A DNA stretch of 64,000 nt from Phycisphaeraceae bacterium (GTDB taxonomy: Bacteria; Planctomycetota; Phycisphaerae; Phycisphaerales; UBA1924): assembly GCA_019636655.1 (NCBI GenBank), contig JAHBXB010000006.1:62001-126000 (forward strand). Reading direction: 5' to 3'. A program made the position numbers and the translations under genes. Positions 15,206-23,822 of this stretch are shown piece by piece (the stretch's first letter is position 1; the number at the start of each line of letters is the position of its first letter). The notes under the pieces were generated by a model. That model searched no databases. It was not told the origin of the DNA and saw nothing but the letters and a program-made list of their open reading frames with translations.

Positions 15206-17836
15206 CTAGCGCGCTGCGGGCGGCTGCGGGGCCGGGCGGTGGGGGGCTGTGGGCACACCTTCCCAGGACAGGCCGCCCATGGCCTCGCCGATGCGCTGAT
15301 CCTCTTCATACTGGGATTTGGAGCGGGATAGCCGGCTCCAGATCATGACCCCCAGCAGACCCGCGGCGAGCATGCCACCGCCCGCGAAGCCGAGGGCATA
15401 CGTCAGGCGAGGATCTTCAACCGGCTCATGGCCGACTTTGGCCGACTGGGCGATCGTGGTCGCCAATCCGTCGGGACGTCCGGAGCGGGACGCGTTCGCG
15501 ACCGCCGCCACGGCCGTGACGAAGGTGTCGAGCTCGCGTGCCGTCCGCTCGGTGCCCTTGCCCTTGAGTTCGAGGACAAGCACGCCGTCGCCCTTGGTCT
15601 GCAGGGCGAGATCCTGCTTGAGGCGGGCGGCGAGTTCCTGCGGGACGGCCAGGGTGGCCATGCCGCGCTTGCCGTACCGCTCCGCGGCGGTGTTGATCAT
15701 CTTCGGGTCAACAAGCAACCCCTCGTGGTACTGCTGCCAGCCGGCGAGCTCACCCTCACCCGCCTCGCGGCCCTGGGTGTCGGCCGAGAGAATGGCGGTG
15801 GCGATGTACGTTGCGGGGACGATCTGGTTGGTGACCGCCCAGGAGACCATCCCGAGGAGCGCCGCGATGCCGATGCTGTAGAACACGATCGCCGCGGCCC
15901 CCACGCCGGCGCGCTTGGCGGCGAGGTGCCGCTCGCGGGCGCGGATTGCCTCGACGGCCTCGGCGAGCTTGACGCGCTGGGCGAGCACCGTGTCGCACTC
16001 GGCTCGACGTTTGGCGAGGGCCTCCTTCGCGGTGAGGATCTTGCGGGCCTGAACCTGCAGCAGGGACTTGTACTTGGCCAGCCGGACGCGCCGGAGGGCC
16101 ACCCACTGCGCATCGGCCGAGAGTGCGGCCGGAACGGATGGTGCAGGCGCGGCATCGTTCCGCGTGACACCACCGGCGGGTTCGGACGCATCGGTCGGCG
16201 ACTCGGGCTTGGAGGCGAGTTCGGCCTCGAGCATCTTGCCCCACTCGCGGGCCTCGTCGAGTTGCTTGGAGAGGGCCTCGATGGCCATGTCCCGCTTCTG
16301 GATGTCCTCGGGCGACACGGCGGACGCCTGCTCCAGTTTCGCCAGCGTGTCAGCGAGCGTGGTCGCCGCCTGCACCGCCTCGTCCTCGAGGGAGATGATG
16401 CGGGCCTCGAGCGTGGTGCGGACCTGCGCGGCCTCGGCCAGTCGCGTCGAGAGATCCTCAGTGAGTTGCTTGACCTGCTCGCGGAGGTCGGCGGCCTGGG
16501 CCTCCAGCTGCTCGGCCCGAGCGATCGCCGCGTTGGCCCTCCCGGCGCTGGCCTCGGAGTCCTCGCGAGCACGATCAAGGGCGGTGGAGGCAACCTCGGA
16601 TGCTGAGGTGGCGCCGGAGCGGAGCCCGTCGAGTTCGCGCTCGACGGCCGTGAGACGCTCCGCGGCGCGCTGCGCCCCGGCGATCGCCTCGTCACGCTTG
16701 CGGGAAGCCTCCAGGACGCTCTCGGCCGCGAGACGCTCGACCTGGCGCATCCGCTCCTCGCGGGCCTCCAGTTCTTCGGCCTGCTGCTTGAGTTCCAGGG
16801 AGCGTCGCTCGGCCTGCTGCGATGACTCGGCGCGGAGCTCCTCGGCCTGGCGCCGGAGCGATTCGGCCTGCCGGCGCTGCGCGGCCACATGCTCCCGCTC
16901 CCGGTCCGCGTCGGCTTGTCTCGCATCCATGGCCGCGCGGGCCTTGTCGAGTTCAGCGTTGCGGGCCTCGGCCTGCTTGAGCATCTCCTGCGACTCGTTC
17001 CGGGCGGCCTCGGCCTCCAGCCGCTTGGCCTCGATGCGGGCCTGCACCTGGTCCAGCTCCGCCGCGCGGGCCTGGAGTTCGGCATGAGTCGACGCCATCG
17101 ATGCGGAGCGGGCGTCGAGCTCGGCGCGCTGCGCCTCGATCGCCGCGGTCATCTGCGAGAGTTGCGCGTCGCGGGACTGGATTGAGGCCTCCAGGTCGGC
17201 AACCTGCTTCTCCTTGGCCTCGACGGCGGCACGCCGGGAATCGAGATCCCGCTTCTGCGATTCGATCTCCTTCGCCTCCGCGGCCAACTGTTCCTGCTGC
17301 AACTTGAGCGATGCGGCGCGGCCGTCGACCTCCTGGCGCTCCGCCGCCAGGGCGGCGGCCCGCTTGTCGATCTCGCCGTTCTTCAGGTCCACGCGGTTGG
17401 CCCGCGCGTCCAGTTCCTTGCGATCGTTCTCGATCAGCCTCAACTGGTCGGCGACGCCGCGCTGCTGCTGATCGATCTCCTGCGCCCTGGCCTCGAGCTC
17501 CGCGGCGCGGGCCTCGATCTGTTTGCGCTCGGCGGCGACGCGACGGTCGCGCTCCTGCAGTTCCTTGGTCTTCTCCGCCAAGCCGGCGCGACCGAGTTCG
17601 AGCTCTTCCGACCGGGCAGCGAGCTTGGACTCGGCGCTCTCGATCGCCTCGCGTCGACGGTCCAGGTCCCGCTCGAGACGCTGGGTCTCCTCGCGTGCCC
17701 AGCGGAGCCCGCCGAGTTGCTGCTCCATCTCGCCGATCGTCCGCAGGATCGCATCCGAATCGGCGGAGAATGTGGGGCTGGGATGAGTGCCGGGCTTGGC
17801 GCGGTCCGCATTCGTCTTGGCCGGGTCGGTCGACAT
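15206..17836 (-). CDS. Large coiled-coil protein with Wzz-like C-terminal topology
   Basis: An 876-residue protein. Residues about 45-560 are an almost unbroken, charged heptad-rich coiled coil (repeated 'LEARAAEL', 'AAERQ', 'RAELDARSA'-like blocks). A basic region follows, then a membrane helix at about 643-668 ('AAAIVFYSIGIAALLGMVSWAV'), about 140 extracytoplasmic residues ('GYLATAILSADTQGREAG'-like start and 'VLELKGKGTERTARELDTFVTAVA') and a second helix at about 810-836 with a basic cytoplasmic tail. The last third resembles the two-helix layout of Wzz/chain-length proteins. ATG 17836 has GGAG 5 nt upstream. Monocistronic; function unknown. A scaffold linking envelope and cytoplasm is a guess. 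Confidence 0.75.
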   Translation of the reverse strand: MSTDPAKTNADRAKPGTHPSPTFSADSDAILRTIGEMEQQLGGLRWAREETQRLERDLDRRREAIESAESKLAARSEELELGRAGLAEKTKELQERDRRVAAERKQIEARAAELEARAQEIDQQQRGVADQLRLIENDRKELDARANRVDLKNGEIDKRAAALAAERQEVDGRAASLKLQQEQLAAEAKEIESQKRDLDSRRAAVEAKEKQVADLEASIQSRDAQLSQMTAAIEAQRAELDARSASMASTHAELQARAAELDQVQARIEAKRLEAEAARNESQEMLKQAEARNAELDKARAAMDARQADADREREHVAAQRRQAESLRRQAEELRAESSQQAERRSLELKQQAEELEAREERMRQVERLAAESVLEASRKRDEAIAGAQRAAERLTAVERELDGLRSGATSASEVASTALDRAREDSEASAGRANAAIARAEQLEAQAADLREQVKQLTEDLSTRLAEAAQVRTTLEARIISLEDEAVQAATTLADTLAKLEQASAVSPEDIQKRDMAIEALSKQLDEAREWGKMLEAELASKPESPTDASEPAGGVTRNDAAPAPSVPAALSADAQWVALRRVRLAKYKSLLQVQARKILTAKEALAKRRAECDTVLAQRVKLAEAVEAIRARERHLAAKRAGVGAAAIVFYSIGIAALLGMVSWAVTNQIVPATYIATAILSADTQGREAGEGELAGWQQYHEGLLVDPKMINTAAERYGKRGMATLAVPQELAARLKQDLALQTKGDGVLVLELKGKGTERTARELDTFVTAVAAVANASRSGRPDGLATTIAQSAKVGHEPVEDPRLTYALGFAGGGMLAAGLLGVMIWSRLSRSKSQYEEDQRIGEAMGGLSWEGVPTAPHRPAPQPPAAR

Positions 17837-18044
17837 GCACGCTCCGTCGATTCGAATGTCCGAGAATGTCGCCGCTCGGCCGCGGCGCACGTGCCGCCGG
17901 TGAGGGATCGGCACCCGGGTCTATCGGCGCGTGGCACGGGGCGCTGAAAGCCCCGAACCGGAACTTCGCACGACGGCCCCCGACGGAGCCGTCACGAACG
18001 GGCGAGTCGGCGCGATGGGGCGGGCTCCGCTAGGCTTTGGCACC

Positions 18045-18476
18045 ATGGCCTCATTCCTGTTCAAGACCGAACCGGGCGAATACTCGTTCTCGGACCTCGT
18101 GCACGAAGGCACGACGATGTGGAGCGGCGTGACGAACAACGCCGCGCTCGGGCACCTCAGGAGTGTCCGCAAGGGCGACCGCGTCTTCGTGTACCACACC
18201 GGGGACGAACGGGCCGTGGTCGGTCTGGCAAAAGCAGTGAGCGGCCCCTACGAGGACCCGGCGAACCCGGGCACGAACGCCGCGGGTGCGCCCAAGTTCG
18301 CGGTCGTGGACCTCAAGCCGGTGAAGGCCGCACGTTCGCCCGTCACGCTGGATCAGGTCAAGGCGGACAAGCGGTTTGCGGTGCCCGGGTTCGACCTCGT
18401 CCGCCTGCCGCGGCTGAGCGTGATGCCGGTCCCCGAGTCGGTCGCGGACCTGATCAGCACACTCGCAGGGCTTTGA
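18045..18476 (+). CDS. EVE domain-containing protein
   Basis: A 143-residue single-domain protein beginning 'MASFLFKTEPGEYSFSDL', the usual opening of EVE/thymocyte nuclear protein 1-like proteins, with 'MWSGVTNNAALGHLRSVRKGDRVFVYHTGDERAVVGLAKAV' following the PUA-like fold. EVE domains are thought to recognise modified bases in DNA or RNA; some occur in defence contexts, but here it is a stand-alone housekeeping-type gene. The upstream open frame to 17931 is out of family and no ribosome site is clear at ATG 18045. The M61 peptidase starts 15 nt after its stop. Confidence 0.92.
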   Translation: MASFLFKTEPGEYSFSDLVHEGTTMWSGVTNNAALGHLRSVRKGDRVFVYHTGDERAVVGLAKAVSGPYEDPANPGTNAAGAPKFAVVDLKPVKAARSPVTLDQVKADKRFAVPGFDLVRLPRLSVMPVPESVADLISTLAGL

Positions 18477-18491
18477 GGAGGACACCCGTCG

Positions 18492-20408
18492 ATGCCGAGC
18501 GTGATTCATGTGGGAGCGGTAGTCGCCGCGGCGCTTCTCGCCGTTGCAGCGTGCGCGATGCAGGCCGGCGGTCCACGGACCCCGAGCGGGGCGGGCGGCG
18601 GGTCGCCACGCATCAGGTACACCGTCTCGCTCCCCGATCCCCAGACGCAGATGATCGATGTGCGCATGACGATCGAGGGGGTCGATGCGCCGGCGCTGGA
18701 CCTCGCGCTCCCGGTGTGGCGGCCGGGTAAATACCTGGTGCTGGATCCCGCCGGTGGTATCCGCGGCATGAGCGCCACCGGGGCTGATGGACGATCGCTG
18801 CCGGTCGAGAAAACGGACAAGGCGACGTGGCGGATCACGACCGAGGGGAGCCATGCCGTCATCGCGTCCTACCGGGTCTACGCCAATGCGCTCGGGGACC
18901 GCACCCGGCACGTGGACGACACCCACGCGTTCATCTCCCCCTCAACCGTGCTGATGTACGTGCCGGATCGGCGTGGCGAGCCCGTCGCCGTGCGGATCGA
19001 GGCGCCGGGCGGCTGGCAGGTCGCGACGGGTCTCGACGCGGTCCCCGGGATGCCGCACGAGTACGCCGCGCCCGATTACGACACGCTGGTGGACTCGCCG
19101 CTGGAGATCGGGCGGTTCCAGCGGATCGACTTTGAGGTCGATTCGGTGCCGCACGAGATCGTGGTCTGGACCGGACGAGGCGGGGGCGATGGGGCCTCCG
19201 TGCGGGATCCGGAGCGATTGGCGCGGGACTTCGCCGCGATCGTGCGTGCGCAGCGAGACATCTTCGGGGACCTGCCCTACGCGCGCTACGTGTACATCAT
19301 CCACCTGACGGCCGGGGCCTCCGGCGGCACGGAGCACCTCAACTCGTTCGTGGCGCAGGGACCCCGGAACGCGCTCGACGATCCGAAGGCCTACGACAAG
19401 TTCCTGGGCCTGATCTCGCACGAGATGTTCCACACCTGGAACGTCAAGCGGCTGCGCCCCGCGGACCTGACACCCTACGACTACGCCCACGAGAACTACA
19501 CGAAACTGCTCTGGGTCGCGGAGGGGACCACCTCCTACTACGACGACCTCTGCCTCGTCCGGGCCGGGATCATCAAGCCGGACGACTACCTGGCCTTGCT
19601 GCAACGGGCCATCGCGGCGGAGGCCGACCGCCCCGGGGCCGCGGAGCAGTCGCTGGAGGAGTCGTCGTTCGACGCCTGGATCAAGTTCAACCGCCCCGAC
19701 CCGGACGCGGTGAACTCGACGGTATCGTTCTACGGCAAGGGGGCGCTGGCGTCGCTGTACCTGGACCTGCTGGTGCGGGAGCGCACGGACGGCAGGGTTT
19801 CGCTCGACGACGTGATGCGGGACCTGTACCGCCGGCATCCGCTCGGGTCCGCCGGGTACACCACGGCCGATGTGCTGGCGGCGCTCAACGAACTCACCGG
19901 GTCCGACATGGCGCCCGTGCTGCGGGACCACATCGCCGGGAGACAGCCGATGGACTTCGCCGCGCACACCGGCGTGGTCGGGCTTGAGCTCGTGTTCGAG
20001 CCGGAGAAAAAGGACGGTGAGCCGCTTCCGCCCGCCGCCTACCTCGGCCTGAACCTCGCGGAGAAGTCGGGGCGGACGGTGGTCCAGTCGATCCCGAGCG
20101 ACGGGCCCGCGTACGCGGCGGGGGTGAACGCGGACGATGAGATCGTCGCCCTCAACGGCGTGCGGCTCGGCGCCAACGACCTCGCCGGACGGCTCAAGCC
20201 GCTCAGACCCGGCGAGGTGGTCCGGCTGACGGTGCTGCGGCGCGACGCGTTGAAGGAGATCCCGGTCACGCTCGCGTCAAAGCCCGCGGGGTCATGGAAA
20301 CTCAGGCGGGTGGAGCACCCGAGCGATCAGCAGCGTGCCCAGTATTCCTCGTGGCTCGGCCAGGGGTGGCCGGGACCCGCGGCCGAGGCCAAGGCGGATT
20401 CCAACTGA
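18492..20408 (+). CDS. M61 family metallopeptidase with PDZ domain
   Basis: A 638-residue exported peptidase related to glycyl aminopeptidases. The N-terminus is hydrophobic and ends in VAAC (Cys21), a possible lipobox, though it lacks the usual basic start. Catalytic zinc residues are His310, Glu311 and His314 in 'SHEMFHTWN' and Glu344 in 'WVAEGTTSYY'. A PDZ domain occupies about residues 515-600 ('GRTVVQSIPSDGPAYAAGVNADDEIVALNGVRL'). The layout (beta-domain, catalytic domain, PDZ) and length are those of the family. GAGGAGG precedes the ATG. It converges with the SpoIID-like gene with a 19-nt gap. Confidence 0.93.
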   Translation: MPSVIHVGAVVAAALLAVAACAMQAGGPRTPSGAGGGSPRIRYTVSLPDPQTQMIDVRMTIEGVDAPALDLALPVWRPGKYLVLDPAGGIRGMSATGADGRSLPVEKTDKATWRITTEGSHAVIASYRVYANALGDRTRHVDDTHAFISPSTVLMYVPDRRGEPVAVRIEAPGGWQVATGLDAVPGMPHEYAAPDYDTLVDSPLEIGRFQRIDFEVDSVPHEIVVWTGRGGGDGASVRDPERLARDFAAIVRAQRDIFGDLPYARYVYIIHLTAGASGGTEHLNSFVAQGPRNALDDPKAYDKFLGLISHEMFHTWNVKRLRPADLTPYDYAHENYTKLLWVAEGTTSYYDDLCLVRAGIIKPDDYLALLQRAIAAEADRPGAAEQSLEESSFDAWIKFNRPDPDAVNSTVSFYGKGALASLYLDLLVRERTDGRVSLDDVMRDLYRRHPLGSAGYTTADVLAALNELTGSDMAPVLRDHIAGRQPMDFAAHTGVVGLELVFEPEKKDGEPLPPAAYLGLNLAEKSGRTVVQSIPSDGPAYAAGVNADDEIVALNGVRLGANDLAGRLKPLRPGEVVRLTVLRRDALKEIPVTLASKPAGSWKLRRVEHPSDQQRAQYSSWLGQGWPGPAAEAKADSN

Positions 20409-20427
20409 CGCGGGCGCCACGGGCTGA

Positions 20428-21936
20428 TCAGTACGCCTTGACGACGCGGGCGCCCGGGTAGAACGCGTGCAACATGTCCTGCCAGTCGGTGCCGCGCTTC
20501 GACATCGCGTTGGTGCAGTACTGGCACATGCCGACGCCGTGCCCGAACCCGCGTCCGGAGAAGACGACCGTCGATCCCTCGACGACGACCTCGAAGTCGC
20601 TGGAGTTGACGCGAGTCGCGCGGGTGATCGGGGGGAGGCCGGCCGACACGCCGGCGATCGGCGGCTCCTCCGTGTTGCAGGCCAGCCGCAGTTCCTCGCC
20701 CTTGAGGATGTACGACTTGCCGCCGGGCTCGATGATCTTGTACTCCGCCGGACGCCCCGTGGCGTTCGTTCGGACCACCTCGATCTTCGCCAGGTCCCGG
20801 ATCTGCCGGATCAGGTAGTTGTTGCGTTCGCCGAAGACGGCGAAGCGGCGGACCAGTTCGTCCTTCGGTCGTTCGACCGTCCACGTGTACAGCGGCGAGG
20901 CCTGGCAATAGTGGGCCCGCTCGTACGCCTGCAGCGGCGGAACGAGGTTGAACTCGAAGCCCTTCGACGTAGGCCACGTGTCCCTGGCCGCGGCGGTCCG
21001 CCCGCCGCACGTGCTGGAGTAGTACGCCCGGAGCACCGCCCCGTCCGTAGTCAGGATGATGCCGCGGGTCTGCGCCACCGCGTCGATCGCGTTCGGCAGC
21101 GTGGTCGCGCCCGCGTACGCCTGGTCCCGGGTGGAGGCCTCGACGTCGAACGCCCGCCCCGTCGCGGCGGATCGGTTCCGCTCGTGGATGGCGTAGCTGC
21201 GGGCGCACACCGCCTGGACCATGCACGCCGCGAGGTTCCAGTCCTTCGGCAGCTCCTTGGCCAGGACCCCGGGGAGGTACTCCTCCATCGGGATGTACTC
21301 GATCACGTCGAAACTCGAGGGAAGCGTCACGGGCGCCGGTTGCGACACATCGGCCGTCGGCCGGCGGGCGGCCGCGGGCGCGAGCCGGAAACGCCCTGCG
21401 AACCGCTGGCCGTTCACGGCCGTGGATGCGGGCTTGTTGTCCCGCATCACTCCCTCGACCTCCAACTCGCGGGCCTGCGCCCCGCGGGCGGGCAGTCGCC
21501 TCTCCTGGCCGGCATTGTCGCGGACGACCCAGGAGTCCGCGGCGAGCACAACCTCGACCGGGGGCGTGAAGTAGGCGCCCCGCGTGCGTTCCGCAGCGCC
21601 GGCGGACCCGCTGCCGATGACCGGGCCAAGCCAAATGGAATCAACCCCGGAGAACGTCGCCCGTGGCGCGGACTCGAGGATGCGGATGCGCATCTCGGGT
21701 TCACCCTTGATCCCCGCGACGGCGAAGACATTCCCGACAGCGTCCGGCGCGGCGGGCGTCGGACGGGTGACGGGATCGGCAATCCGAGTGGACCGGTAGG
21801 ACGATCGACTGGCGTCGCACGAGGTCAGCGTGATCCCAAGCATCAGCGACGACGCACCGAGGATGACCGAACCGACCGCGATCACTGTGTTGGGCCTGCG
21901 CTCCAGCGACATAAGCAGCGTCCTTGCAAAGTCCAT
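20428..21936 (-). CDS. SpoIID/LytB domain-containing protein
   Basis: A 502-residue membrane-anchored or lipid-anchored protein (hydrophobic segment 'VIAVGSVILGASSLMLGITLTSC', lipobox-like end) with a SpoIID/LytB domain at about residues 205-440: 'IEYIPMEEYLPGVLAKELPKDWNLAACMVQAVCARSYAI', 'YYSSTCGGRTA'. SpoIID of Bacillus is a lytic transglycosylase acting on stem-peptide-free glycan; in non-sporulating bacteria the role is probably in cell-wall remodelling. The C-terminus 'GFGHGVGMCQYCTNAMSKRGTDWQDMLHAFYPGA' is the family's end block. ATG 21912 is an alternative start with AGGA 9 nt upstream. Confidence 0.9.
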   Translation of the reverse strand: MDFARTLLMSLERRPNTVIAVGSVILGASSLMLGITLTSCDASRSSYRSTRIADPVTRPTPAAPDAVGNVFAVAGIKGEPEMRIRILESAPRATFSGVDSIWLGPVIGSGSAGAAERTRGAYFTPPVEVVLAADSWVVRDNAGQERRLPARGAQARELEVEGVMRDNKPASTAVNGQRFAGRFRLAPAAARRPTADVSQPAPVTLPSSFDVIEYIPMEEYLPGVLAKELPKDWNLAACMVQAVCARSYAIHERNRSAATGRAFDVEASTRDQAYAGATTLPNAIDAVAQTRGIILTTDGAVLRAYYSSTCGGRTAAARDTWPTSKGFEFNLVPPLQAYERAHYCQASPLYTWTVERPKDELVRRFAVFGERNNYLIRQIRDLAKIEVVRTNATGRPAEYKIIEPGGKSYILKGEELRLACNTEEPPIAGVSAGLPPITRATRVNSSDFEVVVEGSTVVFSGRGFGHGVGMCQYCTNAMSKRGTDWQDMLHAFYPGARVVKAY

Positions 21937-21988
21937 GGGGAAGCCTGTGTTGATCGGCCGGTGCCCTCGCCCGGGAGCAGGATTGGCG

Positions 21989-22501
21989 CTAGGACCTGTG
22001 CCCGCGGAGCGGCGACGGGTTGGACTCGGGCGCGATCTCGTCCGGGACCCCGATGTCTTCGTTCCACAGCCCGGGGTTGTCCCGGATCGCTGCCTGCATC
22101 AGATCAATGCATCGCTGATCGTTCATCAGGACAATCTCGACCCGCTCGTGCCTCAACCAGTCCTCCCGGCCGAGGAACGTCGTGTGCTCCCCGATGACAA
22201 GCCTCGGGATCCGGTAGAGCACCGCGGTGCCCGAGCACATGGCGCACGGGCTGAGGGTGGTCGCCAGGGTGAGTTCGTGCCAGTCGCGCCGGCGGCCGGC
22301 GTTGCGGATGCAGACAGTTTCCGCGTGGGCAGTCGGGTCGCCGGTCTGGACGCGCTGATTGTGGCCCAGCGCCACGATTGTCCCCCGGGGATCCATCAGG
22401 GCCGATCCTATGGGCAACCCGCCTTCCCGCAAGGATTTGCGCGCCTGCTCTAGGGCGGCCTCAAACACCATCGAATCGAGGGTGGCACGGTCCATGGTCA
22501 T
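21989..22501 (-). CDS. Cytosine deaminase, yeast Fcy1-like (CDA fold)
   Basis: A 170-residue zinc deaminase. His59-Ala-Glu61 and the Cys86-x2-Cys89 pair ('TTLSPCAMCSG') form the catalytic zinc site. Beyond this core it follows yeast cytosine deaminase rather than TadA: 'GGLPIGSALMDPRGTIVALGHNQRVQTGDPTAHAE', 'YRIPRLVIGEHTTFLG' and a C-terminal 'ERVEIVLMNDQRCIDLM ... PGLWNEDIG'. Expected reaction: cytosine to uracil plus ammonia (pyrimidine salvage). GGA lies 7 nt upstream of ATG 22501; an in-frame ATG at 22516 exists. Guanine or other nucleobase deaminase activity cannot be excluded. Confidence 0.82.
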   Translation of the reverse strand: MTMDRATLDSMVFEAALEQARKSLREGGLPIGSALMDPRGTIVALGHNQRVQTGDPTAHAETVCIRNAGRRRDWHELTLATTLSPCAMCSGTAVLYRIPRLVIGEHTTFLGREDWLRHERVEIVLMNDQRCIDLMQAAIRDNPGLWNEDIGVPDEIAPESNPSPLRGHRS

Positions 22502-22575
22502 CGTCGGTCCTCTCATGGCAGGGGGTTCGCGGGATGGAGTTGCAACACAGGGTAGTTTCAGTACAATCCGTTCGA

Positions 22576-23793
22576 ATGCCGAACATCGATCCAAGCACGT
22601 TTGATCTTCTCACCCTCACCCTGGTGCCCGGCCTCGGCCCTGTACTCATTGGGCGAGCCGTCGAGGCGCTCGGCTCCCCGGCGGCCGCCGTCGCGGCCTC
22701 GGAGACCACCCTGCGGGGGATCAAGGGACTCGGAGCGGATCGCGCTCGAAAGGCCGCATCGGGTCTGCGCGAGGCGTCGCGACTCGCGGAGCGGGAGTGC
22801 GCCGAAGCGGAGCGGCTTGGTGCTCGCATCATCGGCTGGGATGAACCGGCGTACCCATCTCTGCTTCGCACGATTCCCGGCGCCCCGCCGGTGCTCTACG
22901 TGCTGGGGCGGGCCGAAGCCTTGTCATCCGATGGCTACCCGGTGGCGATCGTCGGCTCCCGCTCATGCACTCCCTACGGCATCGAGCAGTCGGAGCGGTT
23001 CGCGATGCACTTGGCGCAGGCCGGCCTCACGGTCGTGTCCGGAGGGGCCCGAGGCATCGACACCGCCGCGCACCGCGGGGCTATGCGGGCGGGGGCGGGC
23101 TCGTCCGGCGGGGTGACGGTCGCGGTCCTCGGCTGCGGCCTCACTCATCGCTACCCGCCCGACAACGTCCAGTTGTTCGATTCGATGATCTCCTCCGGCG
23201 GGGCGCTGGTGTCGGAGCTTCCCCTGTCGACTCCGCCCACTGCGGAGAACTTCCCCGCGCGCAACCGGATCATCTCGGGCCTCTCGCTCGGCGTCATCGT
23301 GATCGAGGCGGGGCGCAAGTCAGGGGCGTTGATCACGGCCCGCGACGCCGCGGAGTCCCACGGCCGCGAGGTCTTCGCCGTGCCCGGCCGGGTAGATTCT
23401 GCCGCGAGCGAGGGGACGCTTTCGCTTCTGAAGTCCGGAGGAGCCGCCTTGGTAACCCACCCGGCCGATGTCGTCGAGGCTCTCGAGGGGCCGGCGCGGC
23501 ACCAGTTCCTGGGGACGCACGCGGCGAGGTTCCAACTGGCCCCGTGCGATGGGGAGGGCGTCGGCGAAGACTTGCCTGCCGCGACCCACGCCGAATCGAG
23601 CGGCGGACCGTGGAATGGAGTCGGACTCAGCGACTCTCAGCGGGTGATCGTCGAGGCGCTCGCCGACGCGATGACGGTCGATGAACTGTCGCGGGCTACG
23701 GGGATGGACGTCGGTGCGCTCCGGGGGGAGGTCACGATGCTGGAGATCCAGCGGCGGGTCAGGCGAGTGGGCACTCGCATCGCCAGGGTGTGA
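22576..23793 (+). CDS. dprA: DNA-processing protein DprA
   Basis: A 405-residue protein that loads RecA on incoming single-stranded DNA during transformation. Order: N-terminal helix-hairpin-helix/SAM-like part ('LTLVPGLGPVLIGRAVEALG', 'IKGLGADRARK'), Rossmann-like core ('VAIVGSRSCTPYGIEQS', 'VVSGGARGIDTAAHRGAM', 'VAVLGCGLTHRYPPDN', 'FPARNRIISGLSLGVIVIEA', 'FAVPGRVDSAASEGTLSLLKSGGAAL'), and a C-terminal winged helix ('VIVEALADAMTVDELSRATGMDVGALRGEVTMLEIQ'). No ribosome site is obvious at ATG 22576; ATG 22534 is in frame. It is divergent from the deaminase and 29 nt before kynU. Confidence 0.95.
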   Translation: MPNIDPSTFDLLTLTLVPGLGPVLIGRAVEALGSPAAAVAASETTLRGIKGLGADRARKAASGLREASRLAERECAEAERLGARIIGWDEPAYPSLLRTIPGAPPVLYVLGRAEALSSDGYPVAIVGSRSCTPYGIEQSERFAMHLAQAGLTVVSGGARGIDTAAHRGAMRAGAGSSGGVTVAVLGCGLTHRYPPDNVQLFDSMISSGGALVSELPLSTPPTAENFPARNRIISGLSLGVIVIEAGRKSGALITARDAAESHGREVFAVPGRVDSAASEGTLSLLKSGGAALVTHPADVVEALEGPARHQFLGTHAARFQLAPCDGEGVGEDLPAATHAESSGGPWNGVGLSDSQRVIVEALADAMTVDELSRATGMDVGALRGEVTMLEIQRRVRRVGTRIARV

Positions 23794-23822
23794 CCCCGCA
23801 CGACCGCGAGCGCCGTGCCATA

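Noticed and set aside
18045-18476. EVE-domain gene as a defence component
   Set aside because: Neighbours are a peptidase and a coiled-coil protein; no nuclease, methylase or other defence gene is present.
22576-23793. DprA as an antiphage or mobile-element gene
   Set aside because: Full-length housekeeping DprA with all three domains and no mobile-element genes around it.
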